DNA from: Deltaproteobacteria bacterium
GTDB lineage: Bacteria > SAR324 > XYD2-FULL-50-16
Direction of reading: 5' to 3'
DNA length: 46,522 nucleotides
Assembly (NCBI GenBank): GCA_029881655.1
Contig: JAOUME010000005.1
Span: 1-46,522 of the forward strand
Under the pieces are notes generated by a model. That model was not told where the DNA came from. It saw nothing but the letters and a program-made list of their open reading frames with translations, and searched no databases. Positions 9,090 through 17,106 of the stretch are shown here, piece after piece. Each line of letters opens with the position of its first letter. Positions within the stretch are counted from its first letter, which is position 1. The translations under genes were made by a program, and so were the position numbers.

Positions 9090-9509
9090 TTAACCTGCCA
9101 GAACCAACTCATAAAGAACCCCCGACTCCATGTCCTGTGAGAAACAAGCCAGAACTCGAAATAAAATCGAGTTATAGTACAACCAGTCCTCCTTTCTGGG
9201 TACAAAGGGGGTCTCCGTACTGGTTGAAAGCTGCTCCCAGTTAGCCCCATAAGTGATCTTCCGATCTTCAATCGCTACCAGTACTTTTTTTTCGCCTCCA
9301 TAGAGCTCCTTGATCTCAAAGAGATTATTTTCTGACGCATTTTGGCTTAGAGGCAAAACCCGACAATAAAAGCCCAGTTTTAAACTTGAGAATTTCCCGG
9401 TCTCACTATCGTAAAGACCTTTCTGGCTTCTTCGAATTTCGCCCTTGAACGCCTTGGCCCGCGTCAAGGCCATGAGCGCCTCGGCTCTGCTGAATATCGC
9501 GCCCATCAT
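9090..9509 (-). CDS. Phage head-tail connector / head closure-like protein
   Basis: About 139 residues starting MMGAIFSRAEALMALTRAKAF. The start at 9509 overlaps the upstream stop as TGATG and has AGG eight bases before it; an earlier GTG at 9515 is less likely. It is strand-rich, with YYNSILFRVLACFSQDMESG followed by VLYELVLAG at the end, a layout common to SPP1 gp16-like head closure or stopper proteins, which are small beta barrels. Named by size and position between the adaptor and tail terminator genes; the exact family is not recognised. Confidence 0.55.
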   Translation of the reverse strand: MMGAIFSRAEALMALTRAKAFKGEIRRSQKGLYDSETGKFSSLKLGFYCRVLPLSQNASENNLFEIKELYGGEKKVLVAIEDRKITYGANWEQLSTSTETPFVPRKEDWLYYNSILFRVLACFSQDMESGVLYELVLAG

Positions 9510-9988
9510 CAGCACCTCACCAGTTTCCTGTTTGAACTCAGGGGATTTAAGAACCGCCTCATCAGCCCCTCGATCTGACTAAACCGATGACGTGGATCGC
9601 TCTTTGGAAAGTATTTCTTTTCCAGAGGACCGAGCTTGAAAGATTGCAATGCTCCCCCTGGCTCCAGATCAGGGAGGAGTTCCTCCTCAAAACTCTTTAA
9701 TGCCAACAAGGCAACCGAGTCCTTGACTTCTTTTGGGGTGGTTAAGACAATTCTGCCTTCTAAGTCCTCCACCCCGCTTCTGGGCCAATTTAATGGCTGA
9801 GAAGAATCCAGCAGATTTCCCTTGAGACGTCCCTGGTAGCTCTGCTCCATAAAGATCGTTGCCTTGACAAGAGCTGTTTCCTTCTCGGCGGTAGTCTTAA
9901 TATCCCAGTTGGGGTTATTCATCCTCTGATGAAATTCGTCGGCCTCAGCCACCGAAAGATAGCTGTCGGTTCCTACTTGAATGCTCAT
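9509..9988 (-). CDS. Phage head-tail adaptor (DnaT-like / gp6-like)
   Basis: 159 residues. The N-terminus MSIQVGTDSYLSVAEADEFH, then ETALVKATIFMEQSYQGRLKG and PLNWPRSGVEDLEGR, follows a pattern often annotated in phages as DnaT-like or head-tail connector: YlsveeAdaY, a helical pair, and Q-LxWPR. The protein would bind the portal ring and extend the head-tail channel. Ribosome binding bases GAGAGG lie before ATG 9988. The C-terminal helix region (FLNPLSSNRKLVRC) overlaps the next gene. Confidence 0.7.
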   Translation of the reverse strand: MSIQVGTDSYLSVAEADEFHQRMNNPNWDIKTTAEKETALVKATIFMEQSYQGRLKGNLLDSSQPLNWPRSGVEDLEGRIVLTTPKEVKDSVALLALKSFEEELLPDLEPGGALQSFKLGPLEKKYFPKSDPRHRFSQIEGLMRRFLNPLSSNRKLVRC

Positions 9989-10045
9989 TTACTTACCTCT
10001 CTGACTGTTTTTATGTCCCAAAGATGTCTTGGGCGTGTATTGACG

Positions 10046-10429
10046 TTAACGACGCTTTGTTTGATCGGCCAGCCCCTGTGAAAAAACATAAACCATCAGC
10101 GGTGCCACTAAAATAACGATCTCCTTTAAATCCAGTTCCAGTTCAAAAACCCGGTTGATCACCGGTATTAAAATGCCTATTAAACTCACCCACCATTTCT
10201 TGGACTGCCAAAAAGGCTTATCCAAAAGATCCAGCGCCAACTTTTCGACCAGCTTTTCATTGGCGGATTCACTTAAACCCAAGGCCTTCCCGATCTCAAC
10301 GGCCTTTATGAGTTTGTTCTTTGCTTGATACAAAATACCTCCTTGATAAATATGACTTAATCCGTTCCCTAAAGCTTTGGCCGCCATAGAGCCTAAAGTC
10401 CGGGACAACAATCCTGAAATACCGATCAA
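10046..10429 (-). CDS. Holin-like small membrane protein, TTG start
   Basis: 127 residues. The N-terminal half is Gly/Ala/Leu-rich and helical. The C-terminal half has FWQSKKWWVSLIGILIPVI, a likely membrane helix, then an acidic turn (FELELDLKE) and a second hydrophobic helix IVILVAPLMVYVFSQGLAD. Two helices with a short turn and the motif SKKWW...GQGLAD-like end resemble a class of phage proteins annotated as holin-like. The start is TTG at 10429, chosen because AAGGAG sits at the correct distance and no ATG is close. The gene lies between scaffold and adaptor genes, which is not a usual place for a lysis gene, so a structural or ejection role is possible. Confidence 0.6.
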   Translation of the reverse strand: MIGISGLLSRTLGSMAAKALGNGLSHIYQGGILYQAKNKLIKAVEIGKALGLSESANEKLVEKLALDLLDKPFWQSKKWWVSLIGILIPVINRVFELELDLKEIVILVAPLMVYVFSQGLADQTKRR

Positions 10430-10443
10430 CTTATGCTCCTTGG

Positions 10444-11214
10444 TTAAAAAACTCCCGATCCATCTGCCAAACGGTCGATCATTTCCTTGGAATACTCCAG
10501 TCCCTCCAGCTCAGAAAAACTCCCGAGACTTTGGGCATTAAAGCCTGAAAAATCAATCGCTCCGCTTGATCCTGATCCTGATGATCCCTCAAACAAAAAA
10601 GGCTTTTCCCTTAAAAGGTCCAGAGCCCATCTCTCAAAGCTTAATGGCTTGGAAGTCGCAGGGTCAATAATGACTTCCTCTTTCTCGTCTAGGGGTACGG
10701 GTCTTCCGTTAACCAGTTTAAAAACCCCACGTCCCAAATCCAGAACATCACCCAAGACTTCTGGCTTGAGTCTGCCAATCCGGCCCAAAGCTCTCCCGAC
10801 TTCCTGGTCGATCACTCGTCTGGCCAAATCCTTTTCCAAGCTCTCGTTCTGATAGCGGAACTGATCTAGCGATTGCCGCAATATCTGATTTTCCAGCTCA
10901 CTTTCCTGTTTGAGACGTTCAGTCTCTCCTTGAACCATTTTCTGAGCATCTTCCATGGACAGAAGCGTTCCTTGTTTTATCTCCTCGAGCCGCTGTTTCA
11001 TTCTTTGGTGTTCCTCAGGCTCTATCCCCCCATAATGTTCCTCCATATCTTTGATTTTTTTTAATAGCTCGATATTATTTTGCCGAAACTCGCTGATCTT
11101 CTCCCTGGATGGATCATCTTCAACCTGAAGATAAAAGACACCGTCTTCTTCCTTGTAATGACCCTTTAAGTCTTCTGGAAGATTATCGAGCGTTGTTAGT
11201 ATTTTTTTTAGCAT
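10444..11214 (-). CDS. Phage scaffolding protein
   Basis: 256 residues. The N-terminus has LPEDLKGHYKEEDGVFYLQV followed by EFRQNNIELLKKIKDMEEHYGG, a well-known start of phage scaffold proteins. Residues about 35 to 140 form a long coiled coil. The C-terminal part is glycine/serine-rich (GSSGSGSSGAIDFSG) and ends with a short helical segment that in such proteins contacts the coat. GGAGG precedes ATG 11214. It lies downstream of the coat gene here, whereas in many phages scaffold comes before coat; the two would still be made together. It should be absent from mature virions. Confidence 0.8.
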   Translation of the reverse strand: MLKKILTTLDNLPEDLKGHYKEEDGVFYLQVEDDPSREKISEFRQNNIELLKKIKDMEEHYGGIEPEEHQRMKQRLEEIKQGTLLSMEDAQKMVQGETERLKQESELENQILRQSLDQFRYQNESLEKDLARRVIDQEVGRALGRIGRLKPEVLGDVLDLGRGVFKLVNGRPVPLDEKEEVIIDPATSKPLSFERWALDLLREKPFLFEGSSGSGSSGAIDFSGFNAQSLGSFSELEGLEYSKEMIDRLADGSGVF

Positions 11215-11252
11215 TGGACCTCCGGTCTGCTGTAATTGTTTAGATATAGACT

Positions 11253-11438
11253 TTATCTTTTTGATTTAAAGTCTGATTTTGGACGGCCTCTTTTTTTGGG
11301 GACCGGGGTTTCACCCGGATCAACGACCTTATCCTTTGGCTCCTCCAAAACCGGCTGGTGCGTCTCAGGATTGAAGTTCTCCTGATTGATCCAGCGGAAA
11401 CCACCTCCATTTTTCACCCGGGTTATTTTTTTTCGCAT
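11253..11438 (-). CDS. Small basic phage protein with RGRPK motif
   Basis: 61 residues, between coat and scaffold genes on the same strand. AAAGGA lies about 7 to 12 bases upstream of ATG 11438, supporting translation. It is rich in Lys, Pro and Glu and ends PVPKKRGRPKSDFKSKR, an AT-hook-like DNA-binding motif. Small proteins of this kind sit in many phage capsid modules without assigned function. A DNA-associated capsid role is only a guess. Confidence 0.6.
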   Translation of the reverse strand: MRKKITRVKNGGGFRWINQENFNPETHQPVLEEPKDKVVDPGETPVPKKRGRPKSDFKSKR

Positions 11439-11574
11439 GGATTTTTCCTTTCAAAATACGGATGAGGACTCAACCTCACTCAAATCCCTCCGCCAATGAT
11501 TATGATATCGTTTTAACCCGGAGTCATGAAATTCAAGACCCCGGGAATATCCGTCAACTCCGGTTACGAACGCA

Positions 11575-12753
11575 CTAACCGGCTATACGAACGGCCAATT
11601 CCGGCCTGACCAGTTTGACACCCCATAAAGCATCCAACTCCCACATGGTCTGCTTGTACTGGTCGATGATCTCAAGTCGCATCACCAGCCCGGAATAGGG
11701 ATCTGAAATAGTAAAGGAATTAGGCCTTTGAACCAACTCGCTGACCCCTTCTCCCGGAGCGCGCATCGCCAAAGCGAAGGCATCCCTATGAAAGGCAAGG
11801 TTAACCACATGGCTCTGCTTGCATTGGATTTCCTCTGAACCGCTCAAAGCCACTTTCAATCCCGGCTCAATCGCAATGCTCACGTCCAATCCCGCGCTCT
11901 GTGAAACATCAGCCGTCACGACATAAGTCTGGCTGTCCCCGGCAATCGTGAGAATGTCACCTTGAAACAGGTTCAAGCCGTTTGTAGCGCCGACGGTGAC
12001 GCTGAGACTTTTGACTGCCAGCGCGTGGGGTGTAGCGGATTTAATGACGGTGGCGGTAGTGCCATCGCCTCCAACGGTGCCGGCGCTGTGAGTGGGAACG
12101 TCGTCATCGGCGAACCAGTCGATACCGAACTTGCGGCCAATCTCCCCTGTGATCTTGGTATCAGAGCTGCCGGTTTTCTCGGCGTCTGAAAAAGGCGCCA
12201 ATCCAAGCGCCTGCGCTTCAGCGTCAAAATCCAAAACCGCCCTTCTCTTTTCTCTGGGTGATTTCTGAAGATTCAAAAGCTTTCTGGCGTCTGTGGCGGA
12301 CTTTACCTCAATGCCGGTGCCAAATGGTGTAGTCCCGGCCGTCCCTACATAACCGTAAATGCCCTTGTACTCAGAAAAGACCGACTGGTTGATCTTGCTG
12401 GCCAATGCTTGAAATGCCTCTTCCATCTGCAGGGGTAAAAAATCCTTGTTGGCCGAAATCCGGCCCATCTCGCTATCGGTAAGACCAAAGTTGGCCTTCT
12501 TCCAATTGTTAAGGGTTACTTGCACCTTGGAAATATTGCTGTTTTCCGGATCTGAGGAAACCGCCGCGGGAACCACATCGGTGGCGGTTCTGGCCGAGGC
12601 GATCGGAATATCGATTGTGTCGCCTTTTTGTCTGGCTTCCCTGGAATAATCCAGATTGATCATTCGGGTCATCAAAACCCGGTTTCTCAAGACTCTCAAC
12701 CCCCTGGCCAAAATAGTCGGCACCAGGGCCGATACATTATTGCTTAATGCCAT
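11575..12753 (-). CDS. Phage major coat protein, P22 gp5-type
   Basis: 392 residues. It begins MALSNNVSALVPTILARGL and ends with EIIDQYKQTMWELDALWGVK followed by LVRPELAVRIAG, closely resembling the ends of P22-type coat proteins. The middle has DIPIASARTATDV and an inserted beta domain around residues 225 to 305 (FQGDILTIAGDSQTYVVTAD), typical of the variable insertion domain in this family. AAGGAG precedes ATG 12753. As the shell protein it should be the most abundant virion component. The preceding 295 bases carry a repeat element (see 12804). Confidence 0.88.
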   Translation of the reverse strand: MALSNNVSALVPTILARGLRVLRNRVLMTRMINLDYSREARQKGDTIDIPIASARTATDVVPAAVSSDPENSNISKVQVTLNNWKKANFGLTDSEMGRISANKDFLPLQMEEAFQALASKINQSVFSEYKGIYGYVGTAGTTPFGTGIEVKSATDARKLLNLQKSPREKRRAVLDFDAEAQALGLAPFSDAEKTGSSDTKITGEIGRKFGIDWFADDDVPTHSAGTVGGDGTTATVIKSATPHALAVKSLSVTVGATNGLNLFQGDILTIAGDSQTYVVTADVSQSAGLDVSIAIEPGLKVALSGSEEIQCKQSHVVNLAFHRDAFALAMRAPGEGVSELVQRPNSFTISDPYSGLVMRLEIIDQYKQTMWELDALWGVKLVRPELAVRIAG

Positions 12754-12803
12754 TTGTTCTCCTTATTGGTTATGATTTGATCGCGTAAGTTAAACGCGGC
12801 TTA

Positions 12804-12859
12804 ACCTTACGGCCCTGCCAGGACCGGCTTTAAGATGGCTCCGCCCCTCAAAGGCTTTC
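12804..12859. repeat. Composite non-coding repeat, copy A
   Basis: In the 295-base gap between coat and portal genes, ACCTTACGG (12804), TAAGATGGCTCCG (12831) and AAAGGCTTTC (12850) occur in the same order as in copy B at 18285. Between the first two blocks lies a strong small hairpin, CGGTCCT-GGC-AGGGCCG as read on the minus strand. The rest of the gap is AT-rich and shows no convincing gene or U-tract terminator. Confidence 0.55.
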
Positions 12860-13048
12860 TTTTAATGACGGCCTAAACCTTTTTAAAAGATTGATCTCCA
12901 AAATGATAAACCTTCTTTAAGAGGGACTGAAAAGGCCTTTATTACGCTCGCTTTATGATAGCGGGCTCAGTTTTGAAGCTTTTATCCCCTTTGGCTTTTT
13001 TTATTTTGGATATCCCTTTTTTATAGGGCTCAGGCCGTCTTACAGACC

Positions 13049-14428
13049 TTATTTTTGATGTTTTTTATCCTTTTCAGAGGTGATTTCCGTTTTATGTTCC
13101 AACTCGATCAGCTCTTTTTCCTGCTGCTTGGTCCGGTCTTCGGGCAGAATCTCACCTTTTTTAAAGTTAAAGATCAGACTGTCCCAGCTCATTGCTCCCT
13201 TTATCCACGCATCCATCAAGGCTGTGATCTCTTTTGCCTCCAGGGGGCCGCTTAGAAAATCGTTGTTCAGACTTAAACAGACCTTCCCTGTCTCCCCGCT
13301 CATCATCGCCCACCAATCAAGAGCCGAATTCACGGTTTTTGAGATGCTCCTGGCGAGTGACGCTAAAATCGAGTTCTCACCGATTCTCCTGAGGCGATGA
13401 GTCTGGGCGGCCTCCACGGCTTTTTTGGGTTCCTCCAAAAGTCTGGCTCCTAAAACGGCCATCAGATCTTGTTTTTCTTTCATGGCGTTTTCGAGCGCCG
13501 AGAGGCCCTGACCCGTAAATTCAAGATACCCTGCCTTGGCGTCCGGGTTCTCAGCCACCCATGCGGTCTGCGATCCGATCTTAAGCTCGGTCTCAGCGTC
13601 AAATCCAGCTACCCAGACGGTCGGAAGGGCTGTAAAATGCCGGCCATGCTCTAGATCAGCGCTGGTGCGGTAGTGACTGAGGTTCACCGATGCCAGGTCT
13701 GCCAGGGGCGGCTTAAACACCCGGGTGGTCTGATCACAGGGGTTGCAGAAAACAAAGGGTATAAAATCCAGGGGATTGCCTCTAATCCTAGGAATAAATT
13801 CCTCCACTGAACTGTATCGTTCTGATTCTTCATGGTAACGAAAAAGACTGACCCGGTAGCGGTTTTCCTCATCCATCCTCAAGACACGGTACTGAACCTT
13901 CTTCTTGGATGAGAAATAATCCTCACCGGCCTCCAAATAGTTCTCTCTTAAGACAACCAATTTGAGCCGCTCAAGACCGCCTTTTCTTTCGGCGCGCCAG
14001 TTGATAACGTTCTCCGCCGCATAGCCGCTTAGATAGGCTTTCTTTCCGTTTTGTGACTCCATATCCACCAAAATACCGTAGCGTCCGGTGGTGAGAACCT
14101 CGCTGACCACCCCCCTTAAAAAGGCCTCCAACCCCAACCCTTCGGAGCTGATGCTATCCAACTCCCGCAGAGCCTCAGGAGAGGCCATTATCTCTGGTTT
14201 CTTGCGGAAAATCGCTCCGGAGAGACCCTCCAAAGTTCTGGCGGTCGCGGCGTAAAAGAGCGCCCGGTCCCGGTAGGACAGGTACTCCATGTAACCCTGT
14301 CCCTCCAGAATCGGCAGAAACAGGGTCTCTTCCGCCTTAACAGCCTCCTCTCCCATGATGACCGCCCGGCATTTTCTCCAAAGCGGATAGGCTTTCTTAT
14401 AGTCTTCATGTTGGCTTTCGACTGGCAT
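13049..14428 (-). CDS. Phage portal protein (DUF4055-type)
   Basis: 459 residues. It follows the large terminase with a TAATG overlap, the usual place of a portal gene. Features include YRDRALFYAATARTLEGLSG, a long beta and helical middle with DFIPFVFCNP, the sequence NLSHYRTSADLEHGRHFTAL, and a helical FTGQGLSALENAMKEKQDLM; I recognise this as the DUF4055 group of portal proteins. The C-terminus is charged and disordered (EHKTEITSEKDKKHQK). Twelve copies would form the DNA channel at one capsid vertex and dock the terminase. Confidence 0.82.
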   Translation of the reverse strand: MPVESQHEDYKKAYPLWRKCRAVIMGEEAVKAEETLFLPILEGQGYMEYLSYRDRALFYAATARTLEGLSGAIFRKKPEIMASPEALRELDSISSEGLGLEAFLRGVVSEVLTTGRYGILVDMESQNGKKAYLSGYAAENVINWRAERKGGLERLKLVVLRENYLEAGEDYFSSKKKVQYRVLRMDEENRYRVSLFRYHEESERYSSVEEFIPRIRGNPLDFIPFVFCNPCDQTTRVFKPPLADLASVNLSHYRTSADLEHGRHFTALPTVWVAGFDAETELKIGSQTAWVAENPDAKAGYLEFTGQGLSALENAMKEKQDLMAVLGARLLEEPKKAVEAAQTHRLRRIGENSILASLARSISKTVNSALDWWAMMSGETGKVCLSLNNDFLSGPLEAKEITALMDAWIKGAMSWDSLIFNFKKGEILPEDRTKQQEKELIELEHKTEITSEKDKKHQK

Positions 14429-15813
14429 TAAAATCCCTTTATTTTACGTTTGACAAGTTTTGGTTTATAGCTCAAAAGACGATAGCGTGTCTCGTCATAG
14501 ACATGATCTTCCATCCCCGTGTCGATATCGTCAGGCTCCTTTTCACAGCGTCTGAGAAGCGGGATGGTACGGATAAAATGGACACAGTTCGAAAAAACAT
14601 AGAGTCCTGGCAGTCCGTTTTTAGGCTCCAGAGAAGCCTTGAGATAGGCCCTGAGTTTTTCAAGGCCGGTTTTCCTGGAGCCGGGCGATTTATCCGACCG
14701 CTCCCAGCGTACCCCGACTCTGGTCATTTCCTCTGCGATGGAGTGGCCGTCTTCCAGATTGAATATCTGGTTATCAGCAGGTCCTGGACTCACCTTCAGC
14801 CCCAATTCCCTCTCGATTTTCAAGATCATCCAGGCCACTTCCCGAGCGAGCATTTTGGAACCCTGATTGGGAATACCGTTCCAGCCATAGTACTCTGAAA
14901 TCCGAAACAGAGTTCCTCTGGGATAGGTCCGCGACTGACTATCGCTAAGCATGACGGGCGTGCCATCAGACTCTGCCCACCAGCCTACCGAGAAGGGTCT
15001 GGCCGAACCCCAATCGAAGGAACGGTTGACCCTCCAACTAGCGGGAATCTTAAAGGGTGTGACCACATGCTTTTTCCTGTCCCAGAGATCGTCCAGCGCG
15101 CCGCCCGCCACAATGTCCCAATTCCCATACAGCCAGGCTCTTTTCTGATTTTGGTCGCTAAGGGAGTTGAGCTGCTTTAGATAATCGGGTTGAGCCTTTA
15201 GGAGCGTCTTGTTTTCTAAGATGCTGCCATGAATTCGCACGCGCCCCAGACGGTCCTTGTCGTAAATGATCACGCCCGGCGGAGTGGGGTCAACGAAACG
15301 CCTCTTAACCCAGTTGTGTCCGGGACCCCAAGGATTTGCCGTCGCGCGGTATTTCCTGGGAACTTTCGGGTCCGATGAGCGACAGCAAGCAAGCATGGAC
15401 TCGTAACATCCGGGATCAGGCCAGTTGGTCAACTCCTCCCAGCCGATCCAGGGATATTCGTGACCGTGATACTTCCAGTAGTCGTCAATGCCTGATATCT
15501 GTCTGAAAAGAAGCTCCTCTCCCGTAGGCCAGTGCCATTTCAACTCGTTTCGCAAGAAACGGATGCCTGAGAAAGCCGGAAAAAACCATTTCTTGGACTT
15601 GGCGATCACCTCGTCCAGCTGCCTCAAACTCACTCGAAACAAGACTCCCCGCCAGCTTGGCCCCAAACCCTGTCCCGCATGCTGAGCGAAATCCATCAAA
15701 AGCGCGTCGGTCTTTCCGGGGCCCCTTGAGCCTTCATAGAGACACTCAAAGACCGGACAAGACAGGAAACGCCTCTGGCTACCCTCTTGGGCTACCCAGA
15801 TTTTCCGCGGCAT
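14428..15813 (-). CDS. terL: Large terminase subunit
   Basis: 461 residues from ATG 15813 (a TTG six bases earlier is also in frame). The N-terminal ATPase has Walker A GSRGPGKT at residues 28 to 35 and a Walker B region WIGWEE at about 122 to 127 with two acidic residues. The C-terminal RNase H-like nuclease starts near residue 265 with RSFDWGSARPFSVGWW, whose Asp is a metal ligand; later acidic residues include DNQIF and HVYDETRYR. It packages DNA into the procapsid and cuts it. The start lies inside the small terminase gene (35-base overlap) and the stop overlaps the portal start, so the three are coupled. Confidence 0.93.
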   Translation of the reverse strand: MPRKIWVAQEGSQRRFLSCPVFECLYEGSRGPGKTDALLMDFAQHAGQGLGPSWRGVLFRVSLRQLDEVIAKSKKWFFPAFSGIRFLRNELKWHWPTGEELLFRQISGIDDYWKYHGHEYPWIGWEELTNWPDPGCYESMLACCRSSDPKVPRKYRATANPWGPGHNWVKRRFVDPTPPGVIIYDKDRLGRVRIHGSILENKTLLKAQPDYLKQLNSLSDQNQKRAWLYGNWDIVAGGALDDLWDRKKHVVTPFKIPASWRVNRSFDWGSARPFSVGWWAESDGTPVMLSDSQSRTYPRGTLFRISEYYGWNGIPNQGSKMLAREVAWMILKIERELGLKVSPGPADNQIFNLEDGHSIAEEMTRVGVRWERSDKSPGSRKTGLEKLRAYLKASLEPKNGLPGLYVFSNCVHFIRTIPLLRRCEKEPDDIDTGMEDHVYDETRYRLLSYKPKLVKRKIKGF

Positions 15814-16375
15814 TTTCAATCTCGATTAGGCCTTCCTGATTTATTAGCGTCTCTTTCTGCCAACTTTCGGAATCAGTCTGAGTCCCCGGTACCACCAGCA
15901 CTCCATGGTGAGTCTGTCCGAAATAACCCTGAGGCCTTTTTTCGCGGTCCAGCCCCAGAGCTTTCCTCTCTCCGTTATGGATCTTCTCCAGAGTATCGGC
16001 CGCCGTCTTTAGGCATTTAATCAGATTTTGACCCTGAAATATTTCCCGGTCCGTCAGTACCTTCTCGTCTTTTAAGTCCCGCCTCAATTTATAGGCGTAA
16101 CGCATCAGGAGTTCCCTGATCAGGCAGCTTCCCTCCAGATAGAGCCTGCTTAAGTCGCCCGCGTTCTTCAGGGTGGTTTTTTGAAGCTCCCTTAACGCCT
16201 TTTCCTCGGTTTTCCTGACCATCATCTGATGGTGTCTCTGGTAAATCCAGCCGTGCTTTTTTGCCAGACAGTAGATGGTTTTCCGGCAACAGCCGTGCTT
16301 TTTGGCGATTTCCTTTTGAGTTACCAGCCCCGCTTCATACTCAGCCTTGATTTTCGCGAGTCTTCGTTGATCCAT
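15779..16375 (-). CDS. terS: Small terminase subunit
   Basis: 198 residues. The N-terminal 50 residues form a helix-turn-helix (AEYEAGLVTQKEIAKKHG, then CRKTIYCLAKKHGW) like those that bind the packaging site. The central part is helical and suited to oligomer formation; the C-terminus (residues about 150 to 198) is loosely structured and would contact the large subunit. A strong AGAGGGGG ribosome binding site precedes ATG 16375. It is the first gene of the late operon in this window and lies next to the repeat-rich region at 16522 to 16770, where its DNA target might be. Confidence 0.82.
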   Translation of the reverse strand: MDQRRLAKIKAEYEAGLVTQKEIAKKHGCCRKTIYCLAKKHGWIYQRHHQMMVRKTEEKALRELQKTTLKNAGDLSRLYLEGSCLIRELLMRYAYKLRRDLKDEKVLTDREIFQGQNLIKCLKTAADTLEKIHNGERKALGLDREKRPQGYFGQTHHGVLVVPGTQTDSESWQKETLINQEGLIEIENAAENLGSPRG

Positions 16376-16641
16376 ACCCCCTCTTAAATGATTGACTTAC
16401 TCTTTTGACTGGACGAAAAAATACCGCCGGAATTTTTATAAATAGCGCAAAAACTACAAGCGGGTTTAAACGAGGTTAAACCTGTTCTTAAAATTACTCT
16501 TTTTAAGATTGATGATTAAATGGGAGATGGTTTTGGCCAGACGGCCATAAAAAACGGGAGATGATAAGCGGTAGATCGAACAAAAACCAAGCGGAGTCGC
16601 GCTATTGCGCCAGACTCAATGAAAAAGATAAGTCAGTCCCT

Positions 16642-16660
16642 CTTAAGGCATCGCCTTAAG
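16642..16660. other. Perfect 8-bp hairpin CTTAAGGC-ATC-GCCTTAAG
   Basis: The stem has eight perfect pairs and a three-base loop. TCAGTC (16633) and GACTGA (16694) flank it as a possible outer stem. No U-tract follows on either strand, so it is not an ordinary terminator. Confidence 0.5.
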
Positions 16661-16715
16661 ATCAAGACAAAGCCCGGCCGCGGAAGATAGTCTGACTGAA
16701 CAAAATTCGTTAAAT

Positions 16716-16731
16716 AAACAAAATTTTGTTT
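16716..16731. promoter_or_regulatory. Perfect 16-base palindrome, operator-like
   Basis: AAACAAAATTTTGTTT is a perfect dyad between two GGGAGATG copies, about 340 bases upstream of the small terminase start. A related half, AACAAAATT, lies 17 bases before it. AT-only dyads arise more easily by chance, so an operator role is tentative. Confidence 0.35.
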
Positions 16732-17106
16732 TTAATCGGTACTGCTTTGGGAGATTTTTCGGGAGATGATCGACTGGGAGTAGCCGTTCCCGCGTAAAGA
16801 ATTATGATGAGTTGTTAATTATTATTATACGCCGGCTTATCTGGTTTGTCAAGCGAATTTAAGCAAATTTAATCATCTCGCTTTATATTGCCACTGAGGC
16901 TGATTTTATAAGCCCAAAAACGCTAATAACAGTCTAAAAACCAAAAAAACCGCGCTTTTTTTAAAAAACTCTCCGGCAAACCCTTTACCAATGAGCGTTT
17001 GTATTTTCATCTTGCTTTTAACTGCCTGATTTCGTATCTTTGTCTTTCTAAAATGGCAAAGAATGTTTTTAATAAAAGCCAATAAAAACTTTATAAAGGA
17101 ACCGAC

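Larger units (their letters stand above)
1..16375 (-). mobile_element. Prophage morphogenesis module (partial, siphovirus-like)
   Basis: Sixteen co-oriented minus-strand coding segments follow the standard late-gene order of a long-tailed phage: small and large terminase, portal, scaffold, coat, connectors, tail terminator, tail tube, chaperones, tape measure, tail tip. Many genes overlap by 1 to 4 bases (TAATG or ATGA junctions). The right edge probably lies between the small terminase start (16375) and the lipoprotein gene (17107), where host-like genes on both strands begin. The left edge lies outside the window. No integrase, lysis or replication gene is visible, so whether the element is intact cannot be judged. 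A tape measure protein and no contractile sheath gene point to a non-contractile tail. Confidence 0.9.
16522..16770. repeat. GGGAGATG repeat cluster upstream of terS
   Basis: GGGAGATG occurs at 16522, 16556 and 16761, with GGGAGAT at 16749 and GGGAG at 16776. Two of the copies share eleven bases, CGGGAGATGAT (16555 and 16760). All are in the same orientation. Their place just upstream of the small terminase gene fits terminase or regulator binding sites, an inference. Confidence 0.45.
16376..17106. other. Non-coding region between small terminase and lipoprotein genes
   Basis: About 730 bases with no convincing gene. It holds three copies of GGGAGATG plus a shortened one, a perfect 16-base palindrome, a perfect 8-bp hairpin, and AT-rich stretches (around 16810 and 17050). 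The phage late promoter (leftward) and the lipoprotein promoter (rightward) must lie here, but no clear -35/-10 pair could be assigned. The phage-chromosome junction probably falls within it. Confidence 0.6.

Noticed and set aside
1-16375. Phage tail-like bacteriocin or gene transfer agent instead of a prophage
   Set aside because: A full set of terminase, portal, coat and scaffold genes is present, which tailocins lack; the phage-type modules and long tape measure do not suggest a gene transfer agent, although the missing left part prevents certainty.
16522-16770. CRISPR-like array
   Set aside because: The repeat unit is only 8-11 bases and spacing is irregular (34, 205 bases); no cas genes nearby.
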